From assembly GCA_022826945.1 (NCBI GenBank), contig JAJDTY010000073.1, forward strand, positions 372,001 through 436,000: a stretch of 64,000 nucleotides of DNA. Direction: 5' to 3'. A program made the position numbers and the translations under genes. The notes beneath the pieces are model-generated. The model made no database searches, was not told the DNA's origin, and saw only the letters and a list, made by a program, of their open reading frames with translations. The DNA is from Candidatus Binatia bacterium. GTDB taxonomy: Bacteria > Desulfobacterota > Binatia > Bin18. Below are positions 24,135-34,839 of the stretch, piece by piece; position 1 is the first letter of the stretch, and every line of letters starts with the position of its first letter.

Positions 24135-25436
24135 TTATGGAAGACGCGGTGACCACGCCGGACTAGTATCATTTCCACTTCCCCCGGTCAATTGCTGTAC
24201 GCTCTGACCGTCTCGACTCGCCAGATAGAGTCGCCCTCGTCGCGTCACGGCAAGATAGCGCCCGTCCGGCGACCAGGAAGGGTGTTCACCACGGACGACA
24301 TGCGTGGCTTCTCCACCGTTCGGATCGATCCACATCACACGAAATCCGCCTGAGCGGGACGTATAGGCGATCCGATCTCCTTTTGGCGACCAAGCGGGAT
24401 CAGTATTATAGGCACTCTGAAACGTAATGCGTTTGGACTGTCCGGTTTCGATGTCCATCACATAAATCTGGGGGCTGCCACTCCGGCTTGAACAAAACGC
24501 CAGTTGGCGTCCGTCTGGCGACCAGGCGGGAGAAACATCGATACCGCTGTGGTGGGTTAAACGACGAATTAACCGACCTTTGGACGAGAGCAGGAAAAGG
24601 TCAGAATTGCCGTTCTGATCGAGACTGACAGCGATATGGGTACCGTCCGGGGACCAGCTTGCTCCATAGGCAATGCGGGCATCGAGCCGCGCCGACCGGC
24701 CAGTCGCCAAATCGAGCTTAAACGAATGGGGGCCGCCCTGCTTGTACGAAATAAACAAGAGCTCTGCCCCGGTTGGACTCCAACTCGGTCCGAGGCTCAG
24801 CGTCCTATCCTGTGTGACCCGGCGTACTTCAGTTCCACTCAGGTCGGTGACATAGACTTCCTTGATCCGCCCATCAACACGATTCGAAATGAAAGCGATC
24901 TTCGAATTAAAAGGTCCTTCTTCACCGGTCAGGAAGAGCATGACCTGATCGGCAAAGCGGTGCGCCATACGGCGCACGTCTCGTTTGTGTCCGATATACC
25001 GTCTGCCGCCAAGCTGTTTTTGCTGGGTCACATCGAACAGGCGCGCCTCGATAGTCAACTGTTCCCCATTCAGCCAAAAGCCGCCTTTGACCAGGGCTAA
25101 TGCGTCCAGTACAGACCAGTTTTGAAAATTAATGCGGTCGAGCACAAACCCCTCCGGCCCCTCGATATACGCGCGTCGGTCAAGCACACGGAAAAGACCT
25201 GAGAGAGTGAGGTCTCTGGCAATAGTACGGGCAAAGGTTTCCCCGATTTGTCGCTCGGCGTGAGAGTCCGGATTCGACAGGGGCGAAAGGGCGATCGGAA
25301 CTCCCGCCTCACCGGGGTTCGGCACTTCAATGCGTATTTGGGCGGGAGCCGACGTAGCCAACACAGCAAGCGCAGCAATGACCGTCAGCAGCACCCCCGA
25401 CCGAGTCATCCGCAGCGGCGGTCCTCCCCGGCTCAT
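24135..25436 (-). CDS. tolB: Tol-Pal system beta-propeller protein TolB
   Basis: Repeated SWSPDG/AWSPDGRQLAF WD40-like motifs. ORF opens at 25496; ATG at 25436 immediately follows the tolA stop. Confidence 0.95.
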   Translation of the reverse strand: MSRGGPPLRMTRSGVLLTVIAALAVLATSAPAQIRIEVPNPGEAGVPIALSPLSNPDSHAERQIGETFARTIARDLTLSGLFRVLDRRAYIEGPEGFVLDRINFQNWSVLDALALVKGGFWLNGEQLTIEARLFDVTQQKQLGGRRYIGHKRDVRRMAHRFADQVMLFLTGEEGPFNSKIAFISNRVDGRIKEVYVTDLSGTEVRRVTQDRTLSLGPSWSPTGAELLFISYKQGGPHSFKLDLATGRSARLDARIAYGASWSPDGTHIAVSLDQNGNSDLFLLSSKGRLIRRLTHHSGIDVSPAWSPDGRQLAFCSSRSGSPQIYVMDIETGQSKRITFQSAYNTDPAWSPKGDRIAYTSRSGGFRVMWIDPNGGEATHVVRGEHPSWSPDGRYLAVTRRGRLYLASRDGQSVQQLTGGSGNDTSPAWSPRLP

Positions 25437-25437
25437 T

Positions 25438-26400
25438 TCACTCGCTCCGAACCTGCTGCGACCGAGCGCGCTGCGGCTCGCCAAAAACCACCTCAATCTT
25501 TTGCCGGGTAAATTCGTTTCGGTAGGCCTCTGGTGGGGGGGGAAGCGGATGGGCCTTTCTCACCGCGCGCATTGCGGATTCATCGAAAACAATATCACCG
25601 GACCGTTCGGCCAGCTCCACCCCGACAACCTCGCCATTGGCCAGGATACCGAACCGTACCACTGCCGTAAGACCAGACTTATGCTCAGCGACGATCCAAC
25701 TTTGCTTTACCCGCTGTTTCACCTCTTGCGTGTACAAAATAAAGGGCAGTCCGCGCAACGTGTCACCGCCTCCACCCCCCCCGGACGCCGAGGTTGAATG
25801 AGAGGGCTCGGCGGTTTGACGCTGGTCAGCCTGCACCCGCTGCCGAATCTTTTTCAAGGCCGCCACGATCTGCTGCTCGCGGTCCTCGGCGCTCAGGCGT
25901 TGCCCCTCAGGCTCTTTGGGAGTCGATGGTTGTGGTGGCGGTTTTTTTGCCTGCTCGGGTTTTTGGGTCTGAGGTTTCTTTACTGCCGTTTTTAACGACG
26001 CCTTTTTGGGCGGCGGTTTTTTCTTCGAGGCTATTTGCACGTTCTTTTTCTTTTTGGACTTGACAGCTTTGGGTTTCTTTTCCGTTTTTGGTTTCTTTAC
26101 CTCGACTTTCGGCGGCTCCGGCTTGGGTTTTGGTAAGGACTCAACAGCCGCGGATTCTACCTTCTTGGGGCGGGGAGCTGGCGGAGGCTCGGGAGCGAGC
26201 CCCAGGGCCGCCGGAGCAACCAAAGAAACGGTATAGCTTTGGGGCGTCCAGGGCTTTGACTGGGGCGGGTCGGCAGCGGAGACCAGAGCCAGGAGCAGCC
26301 CGGCATGGAGCAGTCCGGAAAGCATCACCATACGACCGAGCCGCTTATCCTGAGGCGGAGTATCGTGCGGATTGAGATTTTTTTGGTTTTTTTTGATCAC
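25438..26400 (-). CDS. tolA: TolA/TonB-like protein with Lys/Pro-rich central region
   Basis: N-terminal TM, long K/P-rich region, TonB C-terminal-like domain (VKQRVKQSWIVAEHKSGLTAVVRFGILANGEVVGVELAERSGDIVFDESAMRAVRKAHPLPPPP); between tolR and tolB. Confidence 0.9.
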   Translation of the reverse strand: MIKKNQKNLNPHDTPPQDKRLGRMVMLSGLLHAGLLLALVSAADPPQSKPWTPQSYTVSLVAPAALGLAPEPPPAPRPKKVESAAVESLPKPKPEPPKVEVKKPKTEKKPKAVKSKKKKNVQIASKKKPPPKKASLKTAVKKPQTQKPEQAKKPPPQPSTPKEPEGQRLSAEDREQQIVAALKKIRQRVQADQRQTAEPSHSTSASGGGGGGDTLRGLPFILYTQEVKQRVKQSWIVAEHKSGLTAVVRFGILANGEVVGVELAERSGDIVFDESAMRAVRKAHPLPPPPEAYRNEFTRQKIEVVFGEPQRARSQQVRSE

Positions 26401-26403
26401 AGC

Positions 26404-26853
26404 TCAGGATTCGCTTTGTTGTGTGCGGTGACCTGCCGGGAGTGGCTCGGTTACCATGCCAAGCTTTGCTATGCCCGCGCTCCGTATGGCGGCCATGACC
26501 GCAACGACCTTGCCATATACAACATCTTTATCCGCTCGGAGATAGACGGTCCGATCTGGTCGCAGCTTCACAATTGCAGTCAGTTTTTCACCCAGGGCGA
26601 CAAGATCGAGGGACGTATCGTTCAGGTGGATACGCCCCTCCCCATCTATCGCCACAACCAACTGATCCTCGGTATCAGAGACAAGAGGGCCGGCTTCTAC
26701 GGCGGGCAACTCGACGTTGACACCTTGCTGCAGGATAGGGGCAGTCACCATAAAGATGACGAGAAGGACCAGCATAACGTCAACAAAAGGGGTCACATTG
26801 ATGTGTGAGATGCTGCCTTCATCGTACTGTTCAAAAGCCATATAGTCTGGCAT
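26404..26853 (-). CDS. tolR: TolR/ExbD biopolymer transport protein
   Basis: ISHINVTPFVDVMLVLLVIFMVTAPILQQGVNVELPA. Confidence 0.95.
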   Translation of the reverse strand: MPDYMAFEQYDEGSISHINVTPFVDVMLVLLVIFMVTAPILQQGVNVELPAVEAGPLVSDTEDQLVVAIDGEGRIHLNDTSLDLVALGEKLTAIVKLRPDRTVYLRADKDVVYGKVVAVMAAIRSAGIAKLGMVTEPLPAGHRTQQSES

Positions 26854-26861
26854 CTCCTCGT

Positions 26862-27608
26862 TTAGAGAAAGTGACGTTCAGCAATATTGAGGAATTCAGC
26901 CGAGAAATTCTCCATGTCCGTTGCAAGGACGCGAACCTTTCGACTGAAGTGATTATACGCCATAACCGACGGAATCGCAGCGGCAAGCCCGATCGCGGTT
27001 GCAATCAAAGCCTCAGCAATACCAGGCGCGACAGCTTGAATGGTCGAGGTCCGAGTCAGACTCAAGCCCCGGAAGGCATTCATAATACCCCAGACTGTTC
27101 CAAAGAGACCGATAAATGGCGCGGTGCTGGCCGTTGTGGCTAAGAAAGTCAGCGCGCGCTCCAAACGGGTCACCTGCTCGCGCACGGCCCGGCGCATAGC
27201 GCGCTCGATATTGTCAATCCCGCCTTCTTCCGGAATGGTCAGCGAAACAGGATCGGTAGCTTCCTCAGGTGACTTTCTCGTCCGGGTGAGACGTATGAGT
27301 TCTTGATAGCCCGCTCGAAAGACTTGGGCGAGCGGACTTTCCTGCATTTCAAGGGCTGCAGTGTGAATAGCGGGGAGATTCTTGGTCTCCCAAAATATCG
27401 TGATAAAGCGCTCAGACTCCCGCCTGGCTTGACGCAGTTGGCGGAACTTATAAAGCATGATGCCCCAACTCACGATGGAGAAGCCCAAGAGGATATAGAG
27501 GACGGCCAGGACCACCGGTCCTGAGCCTGTCACCATATCGATAATACTGTGGGACTGTCGAAGTGGAACGTCGGCTTGAATCGCAAAACGCCCAAGAAAA
27601 CCATCCAT
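26862..27608 (-). CDS. tolQ: TolQ/ExbB proton channel protein
   Basis: LERALTFLATTASTAPFIGLFGTVWGIMNAFRGL...APGIAEALIATAIGLAAAIPSVMAYN. Confidence 0.95.
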   Translation of the reverse strand: MDGFLGRFAIQADVPLRQSHSIIDMVTGSGPVVLAVLYILLGFSIVSWGIMLYKFRQLRQARRESERFITIFWETKNLPAIHTAALEMQESPLAQVFRAGYQELIRLTRTRKSPEEATDPVSLTIPEEGGIDNIERAMRRAVREQVTRLERALTFLATTASTAPFIGLFGTVWGIMNAFRGLSLTRTSTIQAVAPGIAEALIATAIGLAAAIPSVMAYNHFSRKVRVLATDMENFSAEFLNIAERHFL

Positions 27609-27769
27609 AATCCGCTACCCACCCTCCACACATATCGGTTGGCACATATTGGGGGCTTCGGTTCCTCTCGTGATCGGGGAAGCCTCAAATCATAATCATT
27701 GATTGGTAGGACTAATATATGAGGGGAATCGAGTCAATCGTTTTCCTTGGATCAACCGTTTTTCCGTGA

Positions 27770-28843
<1,074 letters not shown>

Positions 28844-28851
28844 AGAATTCC

Positions 28852-29613
28852 ATGGCCATACGGCTCCCTCTTATTGCCGGCAACTGGAAAATGCATAAGA
28901 CGCCGGCTGAGACAGCTGAACTGCTCTCAGCCCTAGTCGCGCGGCTGCCGACGACGCTCTCAGGTCGGGAGGTTGTGGTCGCTCCCCCCTTTATCGCGTT
29001 GGAGACTGCGGCTCGAACGCTACGTGGCAGCCCGATCCGTCTCTCGGCCCAGAATCTCCATACTGAGACACACGGCGCGTTCACTGGCGAGGTGTCTGGA
29101 CCGATGCTGAAGGCTGTCGGCTGCCAGTACGTTATTATCGGGCATTCGGAACGTCGCCAGTATTATGGAGAAACCGACGAACAGGTCGCCCAAAAAGTCA
29201 AAGCCGCCCAGCGTGACAGCCTGACTCCCATCATGTGTGTGGGAGAAACCTTGGCCGAACGCGAACGCGGCGATATGTTTAGCGTGATCTCGCGTCAGAT
29301 TCGTGCTGGTCTGGCAGGTCAGACCGCCCAAGCCATTGCGGCCCTTGTCCTGGCCTATGAGCCAATCTGGGCCATTGGCACGGGGAAGACCGCTTCGCCT
29401 GAACAGGCCCAGGAGGTACATGCGACCATTCGACAGACGCTCAGTGAACTCGCCGATCAGTCTAGTGCTGCGGCGGTCCGCATTGTGTACGGCGGCAGCG
29501 TCAAGCCGGACAACGTCGATGGACTGTTGGTCCAGCCCGATATTGATGGCGCGTTGGTCGGTGGAGCCAGCTTGCAAGCGGACTCATTTGCCCGTATCGT
29601 TCACTTTGAGTAG
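28852..29613 (+). CDS. tpiA: Triosephosphate isomerase
   Basis: MAIRLPLIAGNWKMHKTPAET; VIIGHSERRQYYGETDEQV; LAYEPIWAIGTGKTASPEQAQE. Confidence 0.97.
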   Translation: MAIRLPLIAGNWKMHKTPAETAELLSALVARLPTTLSGREVVVAPPFIALETAARTLRGSPIRLSAQNLHTETHGAFTGEVSGPMLKAVGCQYVIIGHSERRQYYGETDEQVAQKVKAAQRDSLTPIMCVGETLAERERGDMFSVISRQIRAGLAGQTAQAIAALVLAYEPIWAIGTGKTASPEQAQEVHATIRQTLSELADQSSAAAVRIVYGGSVKPDNVDGLLVQPDIDGALVGGASLQADSFARIVHFE

Positions 29614-29624
29614 GATATGCTCCC

Positions 29625-30092
29625 ATGATGTATACAGCCCTGATTGGTCTGCATGTTTTCGCCTGTATTTTTCTGATCGCGGTCGTGCTTTTACAAACCG
29701 GCAAAGGGGCTGACATGGGAGCCGTGTTCGGCGGCGGCTCAAGCGAAACCGTCTTTGGCAGTTCCGGGGCGGGCAATTTTCTGACAAAGCTGACCACCGG
29801 CATCGCCATCCTCTTTATGTTGACCTCGCTAGTCATGACCTATGGGCTCGCACGTCAAACCTCGCAGAGTTTGTTTGACGACGTTCCTGCCCCAACGGTC
29901 CCCCAAGAGCCAGCCGAGGGAATCCCGTCGGCTGGTACGGCGGAAGGCCAGGCCTCAGACGCACAATCTGTCGCCCCTCCGCTGACCGAGACCGAGGCAG
30001 GAACGGAAGCCACTTCAGAGTCGGCAGCACCGGCAGCATCCGCAAGCGAAGAGCCGCAGGGTGATGCGCCAGCGGCAACACCGAGCAGCTAA
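29625..30092 (+). CDS. secG: Preprotein translocase subunit SecG
   Basis: Two TM helices: LIGLHVFACIFLIAVVLLQTGKGADMGAVFGGGSSETVFGSSGAGNFLTKLTTGIAILFMLTSLVM; A/E-rich C-terminal tail. Confidence 0.94.
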   Translation: MMYTALIGLHVFACIFLIAVVLLQTGKGADMGAVFGGGSSETVFGSSGAGNFLTKLTTGIAILFMLTSLVMTYGLARQTSQSLFDDVPAPTVPQEPAEGIPSAGTAEGQASDAQSVAPPLTETEAGTEATSESAAPAASASEEPQGDAPAATPSS

Positions 30093-30233
30093 TTCTTGAG
30101 AGTATCGGGTAAAACTCGCGTGCTGCACGCGCCGCGTAGTGTCTCGGGCAAATACGAGTTGGCCCAAGTCGTCCGACACTGACTCGGCTCGGTCTTACAT
30201 GATCTTGCAGCGGTAAACACACAGGAGCAACGC

Positions 30234-31640
30234 ATGTCTCATACTCACGCGGTCGTCATTGGTGGCAGCATGGCCGGCTTGTGCACCGCACGCGTACTCA
30301 GCTCGCATTTCGACAGAGTTACCGTCCTGGACCGGGATACCTGCCCTGATGGTGCGCAGGAACGTGCCGGGGTTCCGCAGAGCCGTCACGTCCATGCGCT
30401 GCTCGTGCGCGGACGGCGAGAGCTCAACCGTCTCTTTCCAGGCTTTGACACTCTGATGCTTGAGCGTGGGGCGTATGAGATTGACTTTGGCAACGACTTT
30501 GCCACGCTCCGGAACTGGGGCTGGGAGCCCCGTCGTCCCACCGGTATGCTGACGCTGTTCGCCAGTCGCTATCTGATTGAATCAACCGTCCGGGAGTTGT
30601 TTTGCAAGCTCCCCAATGTTGAGATCCGCGATCAAACGAGTGCGACCAGCCTGGGCATGGCTGCCGCTGGCCCTCCGCGTATTGATACCGTACATCTCGT
30701 ACCGCACGACGCGGGGGAACCCAGTTCGATTCAGTCTGACTTGATCGTTGACGCCAGTGGGCGGGCATCAAAAGCGCCGAGCTGGCTCCAGGAACTCGGC
30801 ATTGCGCCTCCTCCTGAGACTGTTGTGGATGCGCATACAGGCTACAGTTCGCGCTGGTATCAAGCACCGGACCATCTCCCCAAGGACTGGTGGTGGAAGG
30901 GCGTTTGGCTCGACCTGAAACTGCCGGAACACCCCCTGGCCGGCGTGCTCTTCCCGGTCGAACGCAACCGCTGGATTGTCACCCTAGCCGGCGTCTCCAA
31001 GCACTATCCGCCCAAGGACGAGGAGGAGTTTACGGCGGCGCTTTCACGACTGCGCTCTCCGGTCTTGGCTGACGCAGTACGTCTCGCCGAGCCCATCTCT
31101 TCGGTCTATGCCTACCGGAAAATGGCAAACCGATTCCGTCGGTATGAAAAATGGAAAACACGCGTGGACGGCTTTATTGCCGTCGGCGATTCCACCTGCG
31201 CGTTTAATCCGGTGTATGGACAAGGCATGACAACCGGGACCCTCTCGGCCGGCGTGCTGGACGAGTGCCTCAAAAAATACGGTCCGACGCATCCGGACCT
31301 ATCGCGACATTTCTTTAAGGCCCAGGCTCGGGTCCAGGCCGCCCCGTGGGGTCTCGCAACCGGAGCCGACTTTAGCCTGCCGACAACGGAAGGTGAACGG
31401 CCAAAAGGCGCGCGTCTTGTTGGGCCCTACATGAATGCCCTTTTCATGGCCGCTATTGAAGACATGACCCTCCGGCGTCACATCGGTGAAGTCCTTCAGA
31501 TGCTCAAGCCACCCTCCAGCTTCTTTACCCCAGCAGTTATGGGGCGCGTGGCCAAAGGCACATTCCGGCGGTGGCGGCGGCATCAATCCGAGCAGCCGGC
31601 TCCTCCGGCCATGCCACCCACGCCGATGCCCGTGGTCTAG
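30234..31640 (+). CDS. FAD-dependent oxidoreductase/monooxygenase (p-hydroxybenzoate hydroxylase-like fold)
   Basis: HAVVIGGSMAGLCTARVLSSHFDRVTVLDRD GxGxxG motif; GDSTCAFNPVYGQGMTTG second FAD motif. Confidence 0.85.
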   Translation: MSHTHAVVIGGSMAGLCTARVLSSHFDRVTVLDRDTCPDGAQERAGVPQSRHVHALLVRGRRELNRLFPGFDTLMLERGAYEIDFGNDFATLRNWGWEPRRPTGMLTLFASRYLIESTVRELFCKLPNVEIRDQTSATSLGMAAAGPPRIDTVHLVPHDAGEPSSIQSDLIVDASGRASKAPSWLQELGIAPPPETVVDAHTGYSSRWYQAPDHLPKDWWWKGVWLDLKLPEHPLAGVLFPVERNRWIVTLAGVSKHYPPKDEEEFTAALSRLRSPVLADAVRLAEPISSVYAYRKMANRFRRYEKWKTRVDGFIAVGDSTCAFNPVYGQGMTTGTLSAGVLDECLKKYGPTHPDLSRHFFKAQARVQAAPWGLATGADFSLPTTEGERPKGARLVGPYMNALFMAAIEDMTLRRHIGEVLQMLKPPSSFFTPAVMGRVAKGTFRRWRRHQSEQPAPPAMPPTPMPVV

Positions 31641-31740
31641 CGGGGATAACCGCGCCCCCTTCCCCCCCTAGACCAGCTCAAAAGAGCGCGGTATTATCCT
31701 CCGTCCACATTCATCTTTATGGTGAAAGTGTCCTGTTTTC

Positions 31741-31824
31741 GCGAGGATGGCGGAACTGGTAGACGCGCTAGTTTGAGGGACTAGTGGGGTAACACCCGTG
31801 GGGGTTCAAGTCCCCCTCCTCGCA
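31741..31824 (+). tRNA. tRNA-Leu (anticodon GAG)
   Basis: Acceptor GCGAGGA/TCCTCGC, long variable arm, anticodon stem-loop CTAGT-TTGAGGG-ACTAG, T-loop TTCAAGT; CCA not encoded. Confidence 0.96.
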
Positions 31825-31918
31825 TACGCCTTACGAGCCGCAAACCGCCAAAATCAGCCTGCTTCCTCCACCCAGACGGCCAGACACCCTGAGCGGGTCT
31901 GGGCAGAGCTGGCCCTGC

Positions 31919-32095
31919 CTATTCCACCTCAAAGTGTATGATTTCCGTGAAGTCGTAATGCCGCTGATTCTTCGCCCGGTCAAGGACCGTCATTTCCTCG
32001 AGGCCCCAGATTCCGGGGGCCGAGCCGGGCGGCAGAGTGATGGTTACGCTGTGCTCAAACCACGCCAGAGAGCCGGGCGGAGCAGGTCCTGCCAC
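31919..32095 (-). pseudogene. Probable C-terminal fragment of a larger protein (not in ORF track)
   Basis: Minus-strand reading VAGPAPPGSLAWFEHSVTITLPPGSAPGIWGLEEMTVLDRAKNQRHYDFTEIIHFEVE*; the frame is closed upstream by a TGA with only a GTG possible start. The peptide looks like a real beta-sandwich-type C-terminus. Confidence 0.4.
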
Positions 32096-32221
32096 TGGTG
32101 GGGACGGGAAGGAGGTGGTGCCGGCTCCCGTTCAACGTGAGACACTACCCCTCCGTGCTCGCCCGTCTGATACTCCGGTCTTTCTTGACTCCCTCTCGGG
32201 GGTGTGAAACACAGGGAGGCC

Positions 32222-34828
32222 ATGTCGAACGTCTCGTGGAACCCCACAGCCGACCCGCAACAGAATCCAGATCGTCTTCTTTTTACGCTCGAAAACGGCC
32301 TTCGCGTCGCCATTCAAGAAGACCATTTTGCGCCCGTCGTCGCCATCCAGATATGGGTCAAGGCCGGCAGTGCGGATGAGACTCCCGATGTTGCCGGCGC
32401 CGCCCATGTCCACGAGCATATGCTCTTTAAGGGTACCCGGCGGCGTCCGGTCGGAGCCATCGCCACGGAAATCGAATCATCCGGTGGCAGCATTAACGCG
32501 TTTACCACTGCGGATCATACCGTCTATCATATCGTCCTCGCCTCCCGACATTTTTCAGACGGTCTCGATATTCTGACCGATGCCATCCAAAACTCGACTT
32601 TTGATCCACGCGAACTGGACAAAGAACTCCAGGTCGTGATGGAAGAATGGAAGCGCGGCGAGGATTCACCCACCACGCGAGCGGCAACCGAGCTGTTTGA
32701 GGTTGCCTATACACAGCACCCGTACGGGCGTCCAATTATTGGCTATCGTGCAACCATTGAGGCACTCAATCGCGAGCGCGTCGTGCACTTCTACCAGCGC
32801 TGGTACCATCCCAATAATATGACGGTAGTGATCGTTGGGGATATTGATCGGGAAAAAGCTCGACAAGAAGTCCAGCGGCTCTTTGACCAGACCCCCTCCG
32901 TGCAACTTCCCGCCCGTCCTCGTCCGACCGAACCGGCCCAGACCGAGCTGCGCCTCTCCGTTGTGGATATGAACGTCGAGGAGTTCTACCTCTATATGGG
33001 CTTTCCTCTCCCGCCGGCTGAACATGAAGATATTTTCGCCCTTGATCTCCTCAGCTTTATCGTGGGCGGCGGAGAAAGCTCGGCGCTCGTCCAAAAGCTC
33101 CAAGCCGAACAGGAATTGGTCAACTGGATTACGGCCAGTGCCTACACACCGGCCGATTCTGGTCTGTTCATCCTGGCGGCAGCACTGGAACAAGAAAAGA
33201 TTCGGTCAGCACTAGAACAGAGTTTGGCCCTGATCTTCCAGTACAAGCATACGCCTGTGACCCAGGCGGAACTCGACCGGGCTCGAACGAATCTCGCCAG
33301 TGATTTTGTTTACCGGCGGGAGACCGTCCAAGGCCAAGCCCGCCAACTGGGGTATTTTCTCACGGTCTTCTCTGACCCCGACTATGAGCAACGCTATCTC
33401 ACCGGCTTGGCTGCGGTTACGCCTCGGGACATTCAGCGTGTCGCGCGCCAGTACCTCTCTCCCACAAGTCTCAGCGCCATCATCCTGGGCAAGACACAGG
33501 ACACCCGTATCCCGACTGCCGAGGAACTCGCACAATTGTGCCACCACCTCGACCAACCGGCCAGCAAAGCTGGCACCCCAGCGGAAACGAACGGGGCGAA
33601 CGGCAACGCGGTGACGGCCGTTCGCCTCGATAATGGCGTTCGTCTACTGGTGAAGGAACACCACGGCATCCCGGTCATGGCGGTTCAAGCGGCAACGCTC
33701 GGTGGCCTCTTGTTTGAAGACGAACACAACGTTGGCATTAGCAATTTCATTGCCGGCATGTTGACTCGTGGCAGCCAACAATTCTCACGCCTCAGCCTAG
33801 CGGAAGCGGTTGAATCGCTAGCAGGTGGCCTAAGCGGCTTTTCCGGACGGAATAGTTTGGGCTTATCGGGCTCGTTTCTCACGACCCACGTCGATGAAGG
33901 TATTGATATTTTCCTTGAGACCTTACTCCATCCAACTTTTCCAGCCGATGAAGTAGAAAAACGTCGTCGTGAGATTTTACTGGCCCTCAAAAATCGTGAA
34001 GATGATCTCGCCCAGGTTGCTTTCGATTTGTTTTACCAAACCTTGTACGAGACGCATCCTTATCGCCTGCTTACCCTCGGCAGCGAAGCCAGCGTCAGTG
34101 CCATGACACAAGAGCAGGTTGCCGCTTACTACAAAACCCTCCTCGATCCTGAACGCTTGGTGCTGAGTGTTGTTGGCGACGTTGAGACAACGCAACTGAT
34201 TGACCGCCTGAGTGCCGGATTATCGACCCTACCCGCAGTCTCGCCCCCCTCCGCTCCCGCGCCAGAGGCTCGCCCTCTTGGTGTGCGGACCGCAACCAAG
34301 AGGGTAGAGAAACAACAGGCTCATGTGGTTCTGGGCTTTCAAGGCGTCACGCTTGACAATCCAGACCGATATGCGCTGAAAGTCCTCGATACCATCCTGT
34401 CTCGCCAAGGGGGACGGCTGTTCTATGAGGTGCGTGAACAGCGTGCCCTTGCCTATTCTGTAACCGCGTTCAGTGTTGAAGGCCTCGCCCCAGGGACGTT
34501 TGGTGTGTACTTGGGCACAGACCCTGGCCGCGTAGACGAAGCGGTAAGCGCCACACAAGCGGAGTTGGAACGCCTCCGCCAGGAGAAAGTCACGGCTGAT
34601 GAACTTGAACGAGCCAAGAAATATATGACCGGCAGCTATGAGATTTCCCTCCAATCAAATACCGCGCAATCTGAAGAATTGGCCTTTAACGAACTGTACG
34701 GTCTCGGGCATACGCATGGGCGTCGCTATCTCGACTATATCCAGCAGGTGACGGAGGCAGATGTGCAGCGCGTTGCCAATACCTACCTTAATCCAGCCGA
34801 GCAGACTCTGGTTATTGTGGGCCAATAA
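32222..34828 (+). CDS. M16 family zinc metallopeptidase, two tandem M16 halves
   Basis: AAHVHEHMLFKGTRRR (HxxEH) with a downstream E-rich region; a second M16-like half from about residue 440. Confidence 0.93.
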   Translation: MSNVSWNPTADPQQNPDRLLFTLENGLRVAIQEDHFAPVVAIQIWVKAGSADETPDVAGAAHVHEHMLFKGTRRRPVGAIATEIESSGGSINAFTTADHTVYHIVLASRHFSDGLDILTDAIQNSTFDPRELDKELQVVMEEWKRGEDSPTTRAATELFEVAYTQHPYGRPIIGYRATIEALNRERVVHFYQRWYHPNNMTVVIVGDIDREKARQEVQRLFDQTPSVQLPARPRPTEPAQTELRLSVVDMNVEEFYLYMGFPLPPAEHEDIFALDLLSFIVGGGESSALVQKLQAEQELVNWITASAYTPADSGLFILAAALEQEKIRSALEQSLALIFQYKHTPVTQAELDRARTNLASDFVYRRETVQGQARQLGYFLTVFSDPDYEQRYLTGLAAVTPRDIQRVARQYLSPTSLSAIILGKTQDTRIPTAEELAQLCHHLDQPASKAGTPAETNGANGNAVTAVRLDNGVRLLVKEHHGIPVMAVQAATLGGLLFEDEHNVGISNFIAGMLTRGSQQFSRLSLAEAVESLAGGLSGFSGRNSLGLSGSFLTTHVDEGIDIFLETLLHPTFPADEVEKRRREILLALKNREDDLAQVAFDLFYQTLYETHPYRLLTLGSEASVSAMTQEQVAAYYKTLLDPERLVLSVVGDVETTQLIDRLSAGLSTLPAVSPPSAPAPEARPLGVRTATKRVEKQQAHVVLGFQGVTLDNPDRYALKVLDTILSRQGGRLFYEVREQRALAYSVTAFSVEGLAPGTFGVYLGTDPGRVDEAVSATQAELERLRQEKVTADELERAKKYMTGSYEISLQSNTAQSEELAFNELYGLGHTHGRRYLDYIQQVTEADVQRVANTYLNPAEQTLVIVGQ

Positions 34829-34839
34829 GTTCATAGATT

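Noticed and set aside
25794-26236. Phe/Gly-rich plus-strand ORFs opposite tolA
   Set aside because: Mirror translation of the Lys/Pro-rich tolA segment.
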